Numbered from the stretch's first letter, positions 35,840 to 47,378 are shown. The stretch is 64,000 nt of DNA from Adiantum capillus-veneris (GCA_014529385.2 CM043944.1:85837884-85901883); one strand, 5' to 3'. A program made the numbers and translations. The notes: generated from the letters alone by a model not told the origin.

Positions 35840-35877
35840 TTACCTCTCTCTTGAAATCATAGTCGTCCTCGACTATG
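35840..35877 (-). promoter_or_regulatory. Polypurine tract and adjacent hairpin of family A
   Basis: On the minus strand, AAGAGAGAGGTAA (35840-35852) lies directly inside the 3' LTR and would prime plus-strand DNA synthesis. Next to it is a perfect stem (CATAGTCG at 35858-35865, loop TCCT, CGACTATG at 35870-35877). The same arrangement is found at 11467-11504, and with mismatches at 13480, 15595, 18377 and 20390. Confidence 0.6.
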
Positions 35878-36809
35878 AGGTAGAGAAGATAAATCCTAGT
35901 CATTAGTCCATGTTTCTTAGCAGGTAGAGGATCCCTTTTTACCCTACGACATCATTCCAAGATGGATGATTAATCCATTTGGTGCTTGGGAGACGTAGCT
36001 GCCTCAAGCATGTCTGCTCTTTAGTCCATATCATACTTCCAAAGTAGACTGACAAGTTCTACTTCATGTTTGGGAGTTGTCGTCACCACAAACATGATTC
36101 TTTGCATGCATACTTCTTAAATTTGTGCACAATAAAAAGAGAACTAGTCTTATAAAACAAAAACATTGTTCATTTAAAATGCATTTTCATATGCTTATTT
36201 TAAGGCATCATTGTAAGCATTGACAAGGTTCATATTATCCTTAAGCTAGGTTCCTTGCATCCATTTTGCATCTTTAAAAGGATAATTCTTTAACTTAATA
36301 AGATATCATCAGACAATCTTATTGTTTCTTAATACCTTGTCTTCATGTCATAGGATGGACTCAGGTTGAAGTACTTGTTCTTGATCTTCGATTTTTGGAG
36401 GGTCTGCAACTACTGCTTCTTTTGATGGCGCTCTTTTGTAATGCTTACATAGGCTCTCATGGAAAACATGGTGCATGAGCCAATGGTTGGGGAAACTTTA
36501 ATTGATAAGCCATCTCATTGATTGGCTTAAGAATTTAAAAAGGAACATAGTATCTTTTTTCTACTTTAGTCTAATACTCTTGGTGGCCCATAGGATTCTT
36601 GCCCGTAGTATGTCTTAGACGAGCCTTGAGAAACTTTAGCAAGACCCAATCATTTTACTTAGAGGTTAAGGCTCTTTTGTGCTTATTAGCAGCAACCCTT
36701 TTTGTCTTTGCTTTGAGATGGATATAACCTCTTCAATCTTTAAATTCTTGTGAGTCTCTACTATATTCATCAGCACGCGAAGATCTTCCCATATACTTTA
36801 AGTAGTAAG
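35878..36809 (-). pseudogene. Family-A pol 3' end, cut by element B
   Basis: It aligns with 15635-16565: spacer, chromodomain-like tail, the linker and the end of integrase. Minus-strand phrases are decayed (no long open frame). It stops at TTTAAGTAGTAAG, where the LTR of element B begins. The uninterrupted version at 16540-16570 continues TTAAGTAGCAAGGG. Confidence 0.7.
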
Positions 36810-37507
36810 TGTAACAGACTTGGACACTCCGAGTCAAGAATCAATCACGACAGCACCAAATAACCACTTCAAAATAGTTCACAATTCACAATAGATTTGC
36901 ATTGGCCCGGCGCAGTTCCGTGCCTAGAGATATTGGCCCCAAAGATTGGCGCCCCTTTCGGTATTCTTTATGTATTAATCAATGTTCAAAGTACAAGAGT
37001 GGTTCGGGTCTCACTCTCATACTCTGCGTCTAGATGCTCTACATAGTGGAAGCCCAAACCACATATTTAAATTACAAGGGATGCCAAAATCAGAGCCCCA
37101 AAAGCTTCCAATCCAAAAAGAATTTAAAAAAAATCAATGGCTCTTTCCTCTCTCAAGCTCTCTTGAGATTTAGAAAATAAAGCAAAGCATTCTCTCTCTC
37201 TATCTCCAATTGTGTAGAGCAAAAGCAGAGGCCGCAAAAGCAATCTCACGCAAAAGCAACATGCATTGCAATTTTCGGGCCTTGCCGTACAGTGCCACGT
37301 CACCATATTTGCGCATTTCACGGGTTCTGCCGTGCTGCCCTTTTAGTGTTGGGGTTGGTGTTAGGGTTAGGGTTAGGGTTTCTATTGTTTTAGGGTTTTT
37401 GGTAGATATTAGGGTTTGCACGTTTTAGGGTTAGGGTTTCTAGAATCAGGGTTTTCAGCAGCAGTCAGGTTTCGGCTCTCGGGCAGACACGTCATCACTT
37501 TGTGACA
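36810..37507 (-). mobile_element. 3' LTR of element B (698 bp)
   Basis: On the plus strand it runs TGTAACAGAC...TTTGTGACA, so on the element strand it starts TGTCACA and ends GTTACA. 36810-37190 matches 43082-43480 closely. Its U3 part holds telomere-like repeats (37361-37440). Confidence 0.88.
37361..37440. repeat. Telomere-like TTAGGG/TTTAGGG cluster in the U3 of element B
   Basis: The plus strand has three contiguous GGGTTA steps (37361-37380), then TTTTAGGGTTTTTGG, ATTAGGGTTTGC and TTTTAGGGTTAGGGTTTC. On the element strand these are AAACCCTAA words (telo-boxes), 70-150 bp from the LTR start. The irregular spacing argues against a true telomere remnant. Confidence 0.85.
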
Positions 37508-37519
37508 TACCCCCCTCTT
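37508..37519 (-). promoter_or_regulatory. Polypurine tract of element B
   Basis: The minus strand reads AAGAGGGGGGTA immediately before the LTR start TGTCACA. Position and composition are those of the plus-strand primer of LTR retrotransposons. Confidence 0.8.
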
Positions 37520-38049
37520 GAAAGCATTGTAATCACCCTCAATTACGCCTGCAAAACAGACAGAGGCCATCAACCGTCTTAGCAGACACTGACTATTAGC
37601 ACCTACGTACTAGGAACACACATCTAGCATATGTACCAATCGACAGTCACATCACACGACATCACTAGACATTACAGGACATCACATGACATTCAACATT
37701 CATTCAGATCTTAGACCATCATTTATCGGCAATGTAGCTAGCAATCGCATCTAGATCCAATCGGGACCTCATCGATGTCCAATTGACTAACCCCTATTGC
37801 AACCATGTCTATTCGAGATCAATCAGACCAGAATGCTGCAGTCATTTTGTCTTTCAATTCATGTACTTAAAAGAAGTCAAGAACATATCAGTATCATAAT
37901 CAGGAATTCCATTTCATAAAGTCATACAGCAGAATACTGTCAGCTTTCAGTATCCCTGAAGCTCGAAGAGACATCAGTGACTCTAGTATCTAAATCAAGG
38001 CATCTGTTGACAAAGGAGCGGAGTAATTCCCCTCTTCTGCATACCACTG

Positions 38050-38771
38050 CACCAGATCTCCGGCCAAGCTAAATTCTGGGTTCCATTTAAAGTAGACTAT
38101 GCTAAACCAAAAGCCTCAAGGTAAAGTTTCACAATTGGAGGAGTATCTGCTAGGTCCTCCTCCTCCATCCACCTCACATCCAATGCAAGATAATTCTTGA
38201 ACTTAACCAAGATCTGCCTTCGGACTTTACCTTTATTCTTCGTATCCACATGTGCCAAAATCTATTCAGGAACAAGGATCTCCTCGTTTTCTTCCACTTG
38301 GGGTTGCTCATCAAGCACATCACCTTTAAAAGGTTTCAAGAGACTCACATGAAATGCATTGTGAATCCTCCACGTATCAAGCATTTTGAATCAGAAGGAG
38401 ACATCATTTATTGTTTCAAAGATCTGGAAAGGTCCGTAGTATCACATACTAAGATTTGGAAAAAGCCTCTCCTTTCCCTTTTTCTTTCTCAGGCGTGCCT
38501 TCTCAAAACGTAAAGGCACCCAATCATCCTCCTTCAATTTCAAGTTGCGACGATGGCGATCCACTGCCTTTTTTTGTCGTTCTTGAGATTTTTGCAAAGC
38601 CTCGCGAACCTTGGCAAAATATGTATCTAAGTCTCGCGTATATTCATCCGCTTTAAAAATCTTATCTTTCGTGCTTAGGAAGGGTGGAATTTTCACAGCA
38701 CCTTCAACAATCTCAAATGGCGCTTTCCCCATCGAATAGTGTATCATGTTATTGTAGGCAAATTCCACCAA
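38050..38771 (-). pseudogene. Integrase C-terminus and chromodomain-like tail of element B
   Basis: The open part (38442-38771) reads MVEFAYNNMIHYSMGKAPFE, then ADEYTRDLDTYFAKVREALQ and RQKKAVDRHRR, then RFEKARLRKKKGKERLFP, the post-core part of gypsy integrase. After a stop the strand continues with WRIHNAFHVSLLKPFKG and then RRQILVKFKNYLALDVRWME near 38200, a degenerate chromodomain core. Such tails are linked with targeting to heterochromatin in chromoviruses. Confidence 0.75.
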
Positions 38772-39563
38772 AGGTAGGTAGGTACTTTTCCCTTTGAGTC
38801 TTCTTATATGAGATATAAGACTTCAATAAATCTAGAACCACTGAATTGGCAATCTCAGATTGCCCGTAAGTCTGCGGGTGGAACAATGATGAGAACTGTA
38901 ACCGCGTGCCAATGTTCTCCCAAATTGCCTTCCAAAACAAACTCGTAAATCTGGGGTCCCTATCGGAGACAATTGTCTCATGCATGCCATGTAATCTGAA
39001 GATCTGGGCCACAAACAGTCTCGCTAAGTGATTCGGCTTGACTGTTTTCTTCACTGGAATGAAATGAGCCTGTTTGCTAAATCTGTCAATCACAGTCGAG
39101 ATACCATCGTGACCACTCTGTGTTCTCGGAAGATCAAAAATGAAATCCATTGCAATACTTTCCCAGGGGCGGGTGGTATGGGTAAAGGCTGTAACAATCC
39201 CTGTGCTTTATGCCTATCAAACTTGACCTTCTGGTATACTAAGCAACTGCGCACAAACTCTTCCACATCCTTTTTGAGTCTCGGCCAAAAGAAGTATCTC
39301 TCTACCCCTTTCATGGTGGTAGCAATGCCGTGGTGACCCGTAAAAGATGGACACTGGCATTCAGTCATAACCTTTTCTCTCAGTGGTTGTGTAACGCACA
39401 ACATGGTTTTTCTCATCAAGTAGCCATCCCGAATGGAATATCCCACTATTGTCTCCCTATTCCGTATCCGTGTGAAAACGTCTGCAAAATCTGTATCTGT
39501 GGCATACTGGTTGTCCATATCCTCGAAGCTCCTATGATATATCGCGGATATAGCCTTAACCAA
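38749..39563 (-). pseudogene. Integrase of element B (zinc region and core), frameshifted
   Basis: The zinc region (39240-39370) reads GHHGIATTMKGVERYFFWPR, then CLVYQKVKFDRHK. The first His and the last Cys of the HHCC site are replaced. The core (38749-39150) keeps all three catalytic acids: MDFIFDLPR, SDRDPRF and GQSEIAN. A frameshift near 39150-39170 separates the two. QTYGQ stands where QTDGQ is usual. Confidence 0.8.
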
Positions 39564-40342
39564 CGACTTTCAAGACAAAGCATCTGCCACCACATTCTTT
39601 TGTCCCTAAACATGGACAATTTGGAAGTGAAACTATGACAAGATGTTCGCCCACCGCATCTACTTTTCCGAAAGCTGCTTCTATGACAAGAAGTAGTGCA
39701 AACTCTGATGGTCTGTAAAGACAGTAAAATCTGCTCCGAGTAAGAGCATGGATAAAGCTCTTTCTCATAAATTTGTGCTATCATCTCTGGCCTTGAGAAC
39801 AATCGGCTCTCGTAAGCAATGACATGGCCTTCTTGCATTAAGACCGCACCCAGACTACAACCACAAGCATCACAATATACTTCAAATGACTTCTACAAGT
39901 TCGGCAAAGTCAAAACTGGTCCCGTAGTCAATTTCTCTTTCAATGTCTGAAAGGCAGGCACCTCTGTGGGTCCCCGCAAGAAAGGGACTCCTTTCAGTGT
40001 CAAGATATGCAAAGGGGAAGCAACCTCTACAAACTTTCGAATGAACCTCCTGTAGTATGAACACAGTCCCAAGAAGCTTCTAACTTCATGGATATGCTTT
40101 AAATCGGGCCAATCACGGATAGTCTCTATCTTGGCCAGATCCATTTGCACCCCAACTACTGAGACAATGTGTCCCAAAAAGTGTATCTGTGGTAGGAAAA
40201 TTTCACTTTTCTTTGCATTAATCACTACCTTGTTATCTCGTAATGCATGAAAGACCTGAAACAGATGATCTCTGTGTTCTGTCTCATTCTTGGAGAAAAC
40301 AATGATATCATCAAATAAAGTGCCAACAAATACCCTGTACTC
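39564..40342 (-). pseudogene. RT palm/connection and RNase H of element B
   Basis: After a stop at about 40340 the frame resumes with LFDDIIVFSKNETEH, the RT catalytic FxDD region, at about 40290-40320. Next comes FLGHIVSVVGVQMD and RSFLGLCSYYRRFIRKF (39893-40225), the connection. RNase H follows with EVYCDACGCSLGAVLMQEG and IAYESRLFS at 39770-39880 (catalytic Asp in YCDAC), TDHQSL near 39700 and ADALS near 39580. Stops and shifts are present. Confidence 0.75.
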
Positions 40343-41077
40343 TCAAAAAATCATGTCCATCATCCAGTTAAATGTCGCAGGAGCGTTGGTTAAGCCAAAA
40401 GGCATTACCAAAAACTCAAATAACCCAAAAGTCATCCGAAAAGCTGTCTTGTAGACGTCTCCCGACGCGATTCTAATCTGATGATATCCACTCTTCAAAT
40501 TAATCCTGCTAAAGCACGAGGATGCCTGTAATCTGTCGAGTATATCATCGATCCTAGGAATCAGAAATCTGTTCTTGATGGTGATTTTGTTGAGAGCTCT
40601 ATAATCGATGCACATTCTCCAAGATCCGTCTTTCTTCAAAACCAACAACACTGGAGAGCAATACGGTGAAGTACTAGGCTGGACAAGACCCTTTTCCAAG
40701 AGGTCTTTCACTTGGTTCATAATCTCTTCATTCTGTGCTCGGCTCACACGGTAAGGTGGCCGGTTCGGTGGTGTGCTTCTAGGTATCAGATCAATGGTAT
40801 GATCTTCAGGACAAGCAGGTGGTAACTCGCCTGGTACGCCCTCTGAGAAGCAATCGGTGTGAGAGAGGAGAAAATCTTGGCGTTCTTTATCAAGTTTAAA
40901 CATATTTGTCCTATCCTTATCTTTCAATTCTTTCATAAAGATCGAGTAAAACAACAGACTGAATTTCATTAATTTAGAAATGGCCGAAGCCAATACAATT
41001 GGGACAGACTCGCCCTTCAGTTTAATATCAAGTACAATGGTTTTGCCCTTCTCTGTAGTCAAGGTCGCTTTCCTCAC
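40343..41077 (-). pseudogene. Reverse transcriptase N-terminal half of element B, 244 codons open
   Basis: Long open frame. Residues 1-95 are the protease-RT linker. [20 protein letters not shown] starts RT, followed by [20 protein letters not shown] and [20 protein letters not shown]. The motif A block reads [15 protein letters not shown], in which Asn (codon 40499-40501, AAT) replaces the catalytic Asp of [17 protein letters not shown] closes the frame. One G-to-A change would explain the loss. Confidence 0.85.
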
Positions 41078-41420
41078 CCGATATCGACCACGGCGTTGTT
41101 CTTGTGGTACCAGGGAATCCCTAAGAGAACATCACAACCTTCCAAACGCATTATGAAAAAGTCCTCATGCCCCAAATACCCCTGACAATGCAACCAAAGT
41201 TTGCCAATGACAGGTGTAATGGCTACGTCCCTGCCGAGTGCCACTAGAACAGCCTCCGCAAGTGGTCCCATCCAATCGGGAGTGATCTCGAGCCGCAGCG
41301 CCAATTCCAATGAAATGAAGTTTGGCCTTGGCTCCTCCATCAAAGAAGATCAAGGCCTCTTGATCTTTCCCTTTGACCCAAGCTTGGCAAAGGTCTGTAC
41401 TCTCGTCCATGGTGTTGGAA
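41074..41420 (-). pseudogene. Aspartic protease of element B
   Basis: The minus strand near 41330-41350 reads ALIFFDGGAKANFISLELAL: a retropepsin active site with Asp-Gly-Gly where Asp-Ser/Thr-Gly is normal. It is followed by [19 protein letters not shown], the conserved C-terminal motif (VLLGIPW). A frame change lies near 41340. The altered triad suggests loss of activity. Confidence 0.75.
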
Positions 41421-43013
41421 TCGGTACCCACACAATCTGGAACGAGTGTTGTTTTCATCTTTCCTTTTCTTCCAGGTTCCTCAGCTACTCTCGAACTCTC
41501 ATGCCTGTCGTCGTCCTTGTCATTCTGTTCTTTTTGTGCCTTTTTAGGGCACTTCATGGAGATATGTACATGTTCCCCGCATCCAAAACGCTTCCCCTCC
41601 CTGATGAAGCGAGCTCTCTCCTAAGGAGTAAGCTTGGTTCATGCATCCTTGTTTTTTGGGTTGCATTTTTTCTTTCTACTTTCATTCACTGAAGTCTGTT
41701 CGGCTCGTTGTGTCATGGCCTCATCGGTGGGGTAGGTCAGACTGCCAGAGTGAATGGCAAAACCCCGCTTCACATGACTCATCAACTCCTAAATAAAGCT
41801 AACTTCTGTTCTGAGCAATGATCTCGGATCTCTGTAGGTAGACCCAAGGTGAACCGCTCAATCTGTTATTTGAACCAGATCTTCTTGAATGAAGAGGCGG
41901 GTAGAAAAGAGCTCCAGAATCTCTCGCAATCAGCATCCACTGTGTCTCTCTTGGTCATTCGAAGATCGTTCTAAGCAGCTTGTATATCATGTTCATACTC
42001 TTGCGTCAGCCAAGGAGAAATAAAAAGCTTCTTAAATTTCAGCCATTTAATTGGCGCAGTCTTGTTTAAAAGAAGTGTGGACCACCGAGTTCGAGCATTC
42101 CCCTGCTCTCCGAATCTTGGAGTGCTCTGAATAGCGTCCTCCCGCGAAAGCGATGTCAAACTGCTGTATAAAAGACAAAGCCTTCGAAGCATCTTTATAT
42201 CCTAAAAAAGTGTCACATTTGATCGACTGTCCACCTTCCTTAAACTCTCAGACTTTCTTGCTTTTATCTTCGAGAAAGTCATACTGATTGGCTTTATAAA
42301 AATTCTTTTTGTTCGCATAAAATGTGCCATCATTAGAGTCTGAACTATCTGTAGATGAGTCCTCTGTAGAACTGTCACTCACTGGGCGAGATTTAGACTT
42401 CTTTGCCTTTTTCTTGCCCTTTTCAAAGCGTTGTTTCTTGCTTCTCTTTTTGCCTTTTTTGTCTTCTTCGCTCGAATCCGAAGAGCTAGAAGAACTGTCA
42501 AAAGAAGAAGAAGAAGAACAAGAACTGGGTACTCCTTCAAATCGAACACACTTCTTCTGTTTCTTTGCTTTATCAAATTTCGATTGACGACCCAAATAAC
42601 TCGGGAAGTCAGGGCCTTTCTTCTACTTTCTGCCGTGCTTTTTGGCTTTGTTCTGTGCATCAGAAAGCTGAGAAATCTGTGCATCAACCACCTCTTCTAA
42701 TTCCTTCTCTGAATATGTCTTGTGAGAAGAAGGTTTCTTGAGAGTGGGTTTCGGGGGTGGTGTTGTGGTTTTCTGCCACTGCTCATGCACTTCCTGAAAA
42801 TAAAGTCTCGCTCATATATTTTGCCAATTTTGGGTCCTTCGCAAAACTGAGCATCATCTTTGTTGCATCGCCGATCAATTGACGACGCTTCATCTCTCGT
42901 GGCTCCATCTGAGTAGGCTGAGGCGGGCCATGCTCTCTGCCGGAATCTTCATTGTGATCCCTGCCCACATCTTCGGATGCAGAGGGAGTCAACTGATCCT
43001 TCCGTGAAGCCAT
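41421..43013 (-). pseudogene. Gag of element B, frameshifted
   Basis: The ATG at 43011-43013 gives MASRKDQLTPSASEDVGRDH, then MKRRQLIGDATKMMLSFAKD. A Ser/Asp- and Lys-rich low-complexity region follows at 42248-42595 (SSSSSFDSSSSSSDSSEED, then KKGKKRSKKQRFEKGKKKAK). The core near 41850-42190 reads FGEQGNARTRWSTLLLNKTA, then WLKFKKLFISPWLTQEYEHD, typical gypsy gag capsid. A knuckle near 41540-41580 reads RFGCGEHVHISMKCP; the first Cys of CCHC has become Arg. At least four frame changes are present. Confidence 0.75.
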
Positions 43014-43068
43014 AGGGGCCGCGGAAAAAAAAAAGGGGTCGGATTTCCGTAGAAGAGAAATTGGTCGT

Positions 43069-43080
43069 GCTCTAATACCA
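43069..43080 (-). promoter_or_regulatory. Primer-binding site of element B (initiator tRNA-Met type)
   Basis: The minus strand reads TGGTATTAGAGC one base inside the 5' LTR. The plant initiator-Met consensus is TGGTATCAGAGC, so 11 of 12 bases agree. This fixes the orientation and the LTR boundary at 43082. Confidence 0.85.
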
Positions 43081-43081
43081 T

Positions 43082-43480
43082 TGTAACAGACTTGGACACT
43101 CCAAGTCAAGAATCAATCACAAAAACACCAAATAACTACTTCAAAATAGTTCACAGTTCACAGTTCACAATAGAGTTGCATTGGCCCGGCGGAGTTCCGT
43201 GCCTAGAGATATTGGCCCAAAAGATTGGCGCTTCTTTCGGTATTTCTTTATGTATTAATCAGTGTTCAAAGTACAAGTGGTTCAGGTCTCACTCTCAGAC
43301 TCTGCGTCTAGATGCTCTGCAGAGTGGGAGCCCAAACCACATATTTAAATTACAAGGGATGCCAAAAGCAGAGCCCCAAAAGCTTCCAATCCAAAAAAGC
43401 CTAAAAGTAAAAGCAATGGCTCTTTCCTCTCTCAAGCTCTCTTGAGCTTTAGAAAATGAAGCAAAGCATTCTCTCTCTCT
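43082..43480 (-). mobile_element. 5' LTR of element B, truncated at a CT tract
   Basis: It matches the 3' LTR from its TGTAACAGAC end for about 400 bp (differences at scattered sites and an ACAGTTC duplication near 43150). Homology ends in CATTCTCTCTCTCT at about 43480, where family-A LTR sequence begins. Confidence 0.88.
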
Positions 43481-43853
43481 AATGTGGTGCAATGAAGATG
43501 GAAAGCTTCATGCATCACAAGCATAACATAAACTTTGTAGAAAGCATTAATTATCCCAAGCCTCAGTCCCAAGGCCTCAAACACCTTTGAAGGTGGAGAG
43601 AGTTAGCGGGGAATGAGAGTAGGGAAGAGGAAGAAGAAATATTTCATAGAAGAAAGTAATAGTTCCTCACTTATCATCACTCTTCTTGCTAGCATACATA
43701 ATATCATAGTAATGAAGATGGAGAAGATGGCAAGCTTAAGCATTGAAGCATGGCTCTTGGTTGAATTTGCATTCCATAGCCAAGAGTGTTGGTGTAGGCT
43801 CTCACTTCTCACAAGCTTGGAGAAAGAGGTAGAGTTCCTCTACTTTCACCAAG
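43481..43853 (-). mobile_element. Family-A LTR fragment, left half of a split copy
   Basis: It aligns with 34464-34829 (GCAATGAAGATGGAAAGCTTC to TACTTTCACCAAG). It stops at CAAG where the 16-kb insertion starts, and the next bases of the LTR are found at 60110. Confidence 0.85.
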
Positions 43854-43875
43854 AAGACATATTTAAGAATTTTGG

Positions 43876-46842
43876 GAATTATTCGAGTCCCATTTTTTTA
43901 AATGATATTTGAAATTGCAGTATTTATTGTTAGTTTTGACCTCATGGTTGTTTGTGAGGACCCTTTGTGCCATGTATATTGAAGCACTAGCACATGAACC
44001 AAGAGCTCAAACTTAAGTTCAATCCTCACTTGTTGCTACTATGTGGGATATTAAGAAGAGTATCTAATTTGAGTTTGAGCCTCACGTACCTCTCTTGAAC
44101 TAGCAAGTGGCCATACCCAAACTTAGTTCAAGGCACTAGCACATGGATGTGAGGCTCAAATGTAAATGCAATTCTCACTTATTTTTATCTATAGGATGTT
44201 AAGATGATGGTTGAACCTAAGTTCAAGCATCACATGCTTACTTAAACTAGAAAGTGGGCATGAGGCTCAAATCTAGATTAAGACAACTATATGTGACTAG
44301 AGGTTGGTATGATAAATTTAACCTTAACACATAGTGATAGCCTCATCACATAGGTATATTGTTGTGTTTGTGTATATACAATGACAAACTTGAAAACATA
44401 ACTTTAACATTGTTGATATGTAAGGATAACTTCTTTATGAATAACACTTTTATCAAACATTGCACTAATCAAAACACTATAATGTCTGCAAATTCAAGAC
44501 ATTTGAAAGAGAGGCAATTGGAGTCTAAAGCATCATCAAAGAGTACAGTTAAGAAACTAAGATAAAAAATGAGAAACAAAAATGGACTTGTTCACAACCC
44601 TTACTAAAGGAATTTTCATGTTGAGGGGATCTCAAATGTGGATGGTGTTTAGAAACACCCAGACAACAAATGAAGAACATAAAGATATGAACAAATGCTC
44701 TTACTTATGTAGAAAATTCATATTTACAATAAGATAAATGTGAGCTTAGAACCAATATCAAGGGGCTAACTTTATACATATGTGTCCTTAAACATTGTGT
44801 TTCCTCTTGTACATACTCGGTTTCTCTATTACAAACCAATTCATTTACTAGAGTACTAAAAGCATATCCATGCTTGTCTTTATATGTATCAATCTAAATA
44901 ACCATGCAACGTTCACCTTAGAAAGTTATAATCTCTATTCTTATGTAAGTGGAATATACACAAACGTACTTCATCTTTGCAGAATTGTGGAGCCCATCAA
45001 TGAATTATCTCTTTAATCACAAAGGCAGTGACTCTCCCTTACGGAGAGCAAGCACATGCTTAGTATTCCAATGAGTAATATGTAGATATAGGCTACTCCA
45101 TGAGATCATTCTCATAAATTTTGTACCTTTTGGTTATGTTGTATGTCTTAAATATTAATACCTAGAACAATACTAACACATCACTATGAATAGATCAAAG
45201 AGTTCACAATATTATTAAAAAAATAGAACAAATATAGGTTGCTTCCATGAGATCATTCTCATAAAATTTTAAACCTTTTGATTACGTTGTATGTCTTAAA
45301 TATTAATAGAACTTCATGACTCCCAATCACTACTTGGCACATACTAGATTGTGAAAGGAATCTCTTTCAGAGAAAATGTACGAATTCTCTCTTATGAAGA
45401 GCACAAGCATGCCTCTTTTAGCACCTAAATAACACATATATGAAGGATATATCCATGAGACAATTTCATGGGGGTGGTGCTCTTTTTTTATCTTCAAAAG
45501 CTTCAAGAGTATCTAAAAAAACCAAAAGCATCAATATCAATTAACATCAAAGAGGAGAGGAGTGTGGTTCATCACTCAAATGTACAATATTCTCACATGC
45601 TTGATTGATGGAGGACATCTCTTTAAGCCCGGATGCTACAATTATCTCTTAATGATGAGCATAATCGTGCTTACATTTGGGAAAGATTAGTACTATTATG
45701 GAATCTAATTCCATGAGATACTTCCATGGAGAATCCTCTATTTGTTTATATTGATCAATTGAATAGCACGTACAAGCAAGTTTTGAGATATTAATAAAAC
45801 TCCAAATGTGTACCACATATACTAAAAAATTAGAATAAAATAGAATCTATTATGATGAAAACTCATGAAAACATGAAAAAGTTTACACCAAGATAAATAA
45901 ATATTACATTGAATTTTAGATATGGTCAATACTTGGCACTTATTCAAGTAGTGCAGCTTTAAAAGCATCACTAATAGTATTTTTATGTTTCAGTTGTTTT
46001 TTAGTGCTAGACATAGTTGTGCAAATTTCATTAGCACTTGGTGAGGACATGAATACATTGGCATATAGCTTACAAAAATGCTAAAATATGTGTGATAAGG
46101 TGACATAACATGAAGTAGATAACTAAGGTTTATTCTTTTGGAAGAAGGTGTTTTTCTTCAAGCTACCTCTTGTAAAATACATGTAACTTTTCCCTGAAAG
46201 ACTTCAACTATGGGCATACTTTTATGCCTTTTTCTTGCTGGCATCTTTGTGTATATTGCAAAGATGAACCTTCTAAAGGCAAAGATAAAGATATTTAATG
46301 TGTCCTATGATCTTGATAATGTGGCACTTGAATGCATCTACAATTACTTATATTGTTCACAATGAACCTTATCTTGTTTTCTACTCAGTTGGCTTATCTT
46401 CACAAAGTTAGCCTCTGTCTATAAGATGTGCTCGATTGTTAAGAAAAAACTCAAACATCACATTAAAAAAATTCATTTACCTCATTTAAATCATGCTATG
46501 ATCTAAGAATACCATACTAATACACTTGGCAAGTCTTTTTCATAAAACTGTTCCAAGTGGAATTCTTGATGTCCGTGTCTCTACTTAAACCACATCTTAA
46601 ATATAAAATATCAATTCTACCTATTATAGTCAATTGACTCACTCAATCATTAAAAATCAAAAGTTTAAAGATTCCTAGGAATTTTTTCTCTTCCCTCCTT
46701 TTTGGTTGGTACCTTGCCTCATCCTCTGTACTTTTTGCTTATGCAATCAAAAGTTTAAAGATTCCTTAAAAAAATTTATCTTCATTATTGTTTGGTTGGT
46801 ACCCTGCCTCAAGCCTCTATCCTTTTTTCTTGTGCAATCATT

Positions 46843-46845
<3 letters not shown>
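43876..46845. other. AT-rich interior of the 16-kb insertion, no gene recognised
   Basis: The first 400 bp contain degenerate GAGGCTCAAA...TTAAGTTCAA phrases like the satellite further right. A repeated ATGAGATCATTCTCATAAA(A/T)TTT phrase occurs at 45101 and 45247 with a common downstream segment. The rest is unique-looking and has no long frame. Confidence 0.5.
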
Positions 46846-46926
<81 letters not shown>

Positions 46927-46927
46927 A
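46846..46927. repeat. (CT)28 followed by (CA)13 compound microsatellite
   Basis: A pure CT run to 46902, then CA to 46927. The preceding ~150 bp hold a ~95-bp near-duplication (AATCAAAAGTTTAAAGATTCCT at about 46654 and 46746). Confidence 0.95.
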
Positions 46928-47290
46928 GTTGTGGCGTGGCCATTACAGTAGATGCATCGGCACGTCAGAGAGGTTTAGTGGCATCTACCACACTGTATAT
47001 GTGGATTGTGTGGCAATAGAAGCCCCTATCACAAAAAACACATCACATTTGACAAATTTCTTCTAGAGCCCATCGCTTGCCGTTCAGTGCTCCTCTCAAC
47101 CACTTCACCTGTAAAGCATCAGTGTTTATTAAAGAGCACCTAACTTGAAATCTCATCCTGAATTCTCACCCATGGAAACATCTTTAGCCTACACAACACA
47201 CGCATGCCTGATTTTCTTTTCACCCTACACTTCGGGCTTATCGCTTGTATGCACTTACAAAATCAACATATCTACTACGCATTCTAACGT

Positions 47291-47291
<1 letters not shown>

Positions 47292-47375
<84 letters not shown>
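47292..47375. repeat. (AC)42 microsatellite
   Basis: A pure AC run flanked by GTG and GAGAG. Confidence 0.97.

Positions 47376-47378
<3 letters not shown>

Larger units (their letters stand above)
36810..43480 (-). mobile_element. Ty3/gypsy element B, minus strand, with 5' LTR truncated
   Basis: Full gypsy layout, right to left: truncated 5' LTR (43082-43480), primer-binding site (43069-43080), gag (from 43013), protease, RT, RNase H, integrase, chromodomain-like tail, polypurine tract (37508-37519) and 3' LTR (36810-37507). The LTRs share their first ~400 bp from TGTAACAGACTTGG. It inserted into family-A pol. The deletion at 43480 removed about 300 bp of the 5' LTR including U3, so it cannot start its own transcription normally. 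Confidence 0.9.

Noticed and set aside
37361-37440. True interstitial telomere or chromosome-fusion site
   Set aside because: The words are irregularly spaced, mix TTAGGG and TTTAGGG, and lie within a defined LTR.
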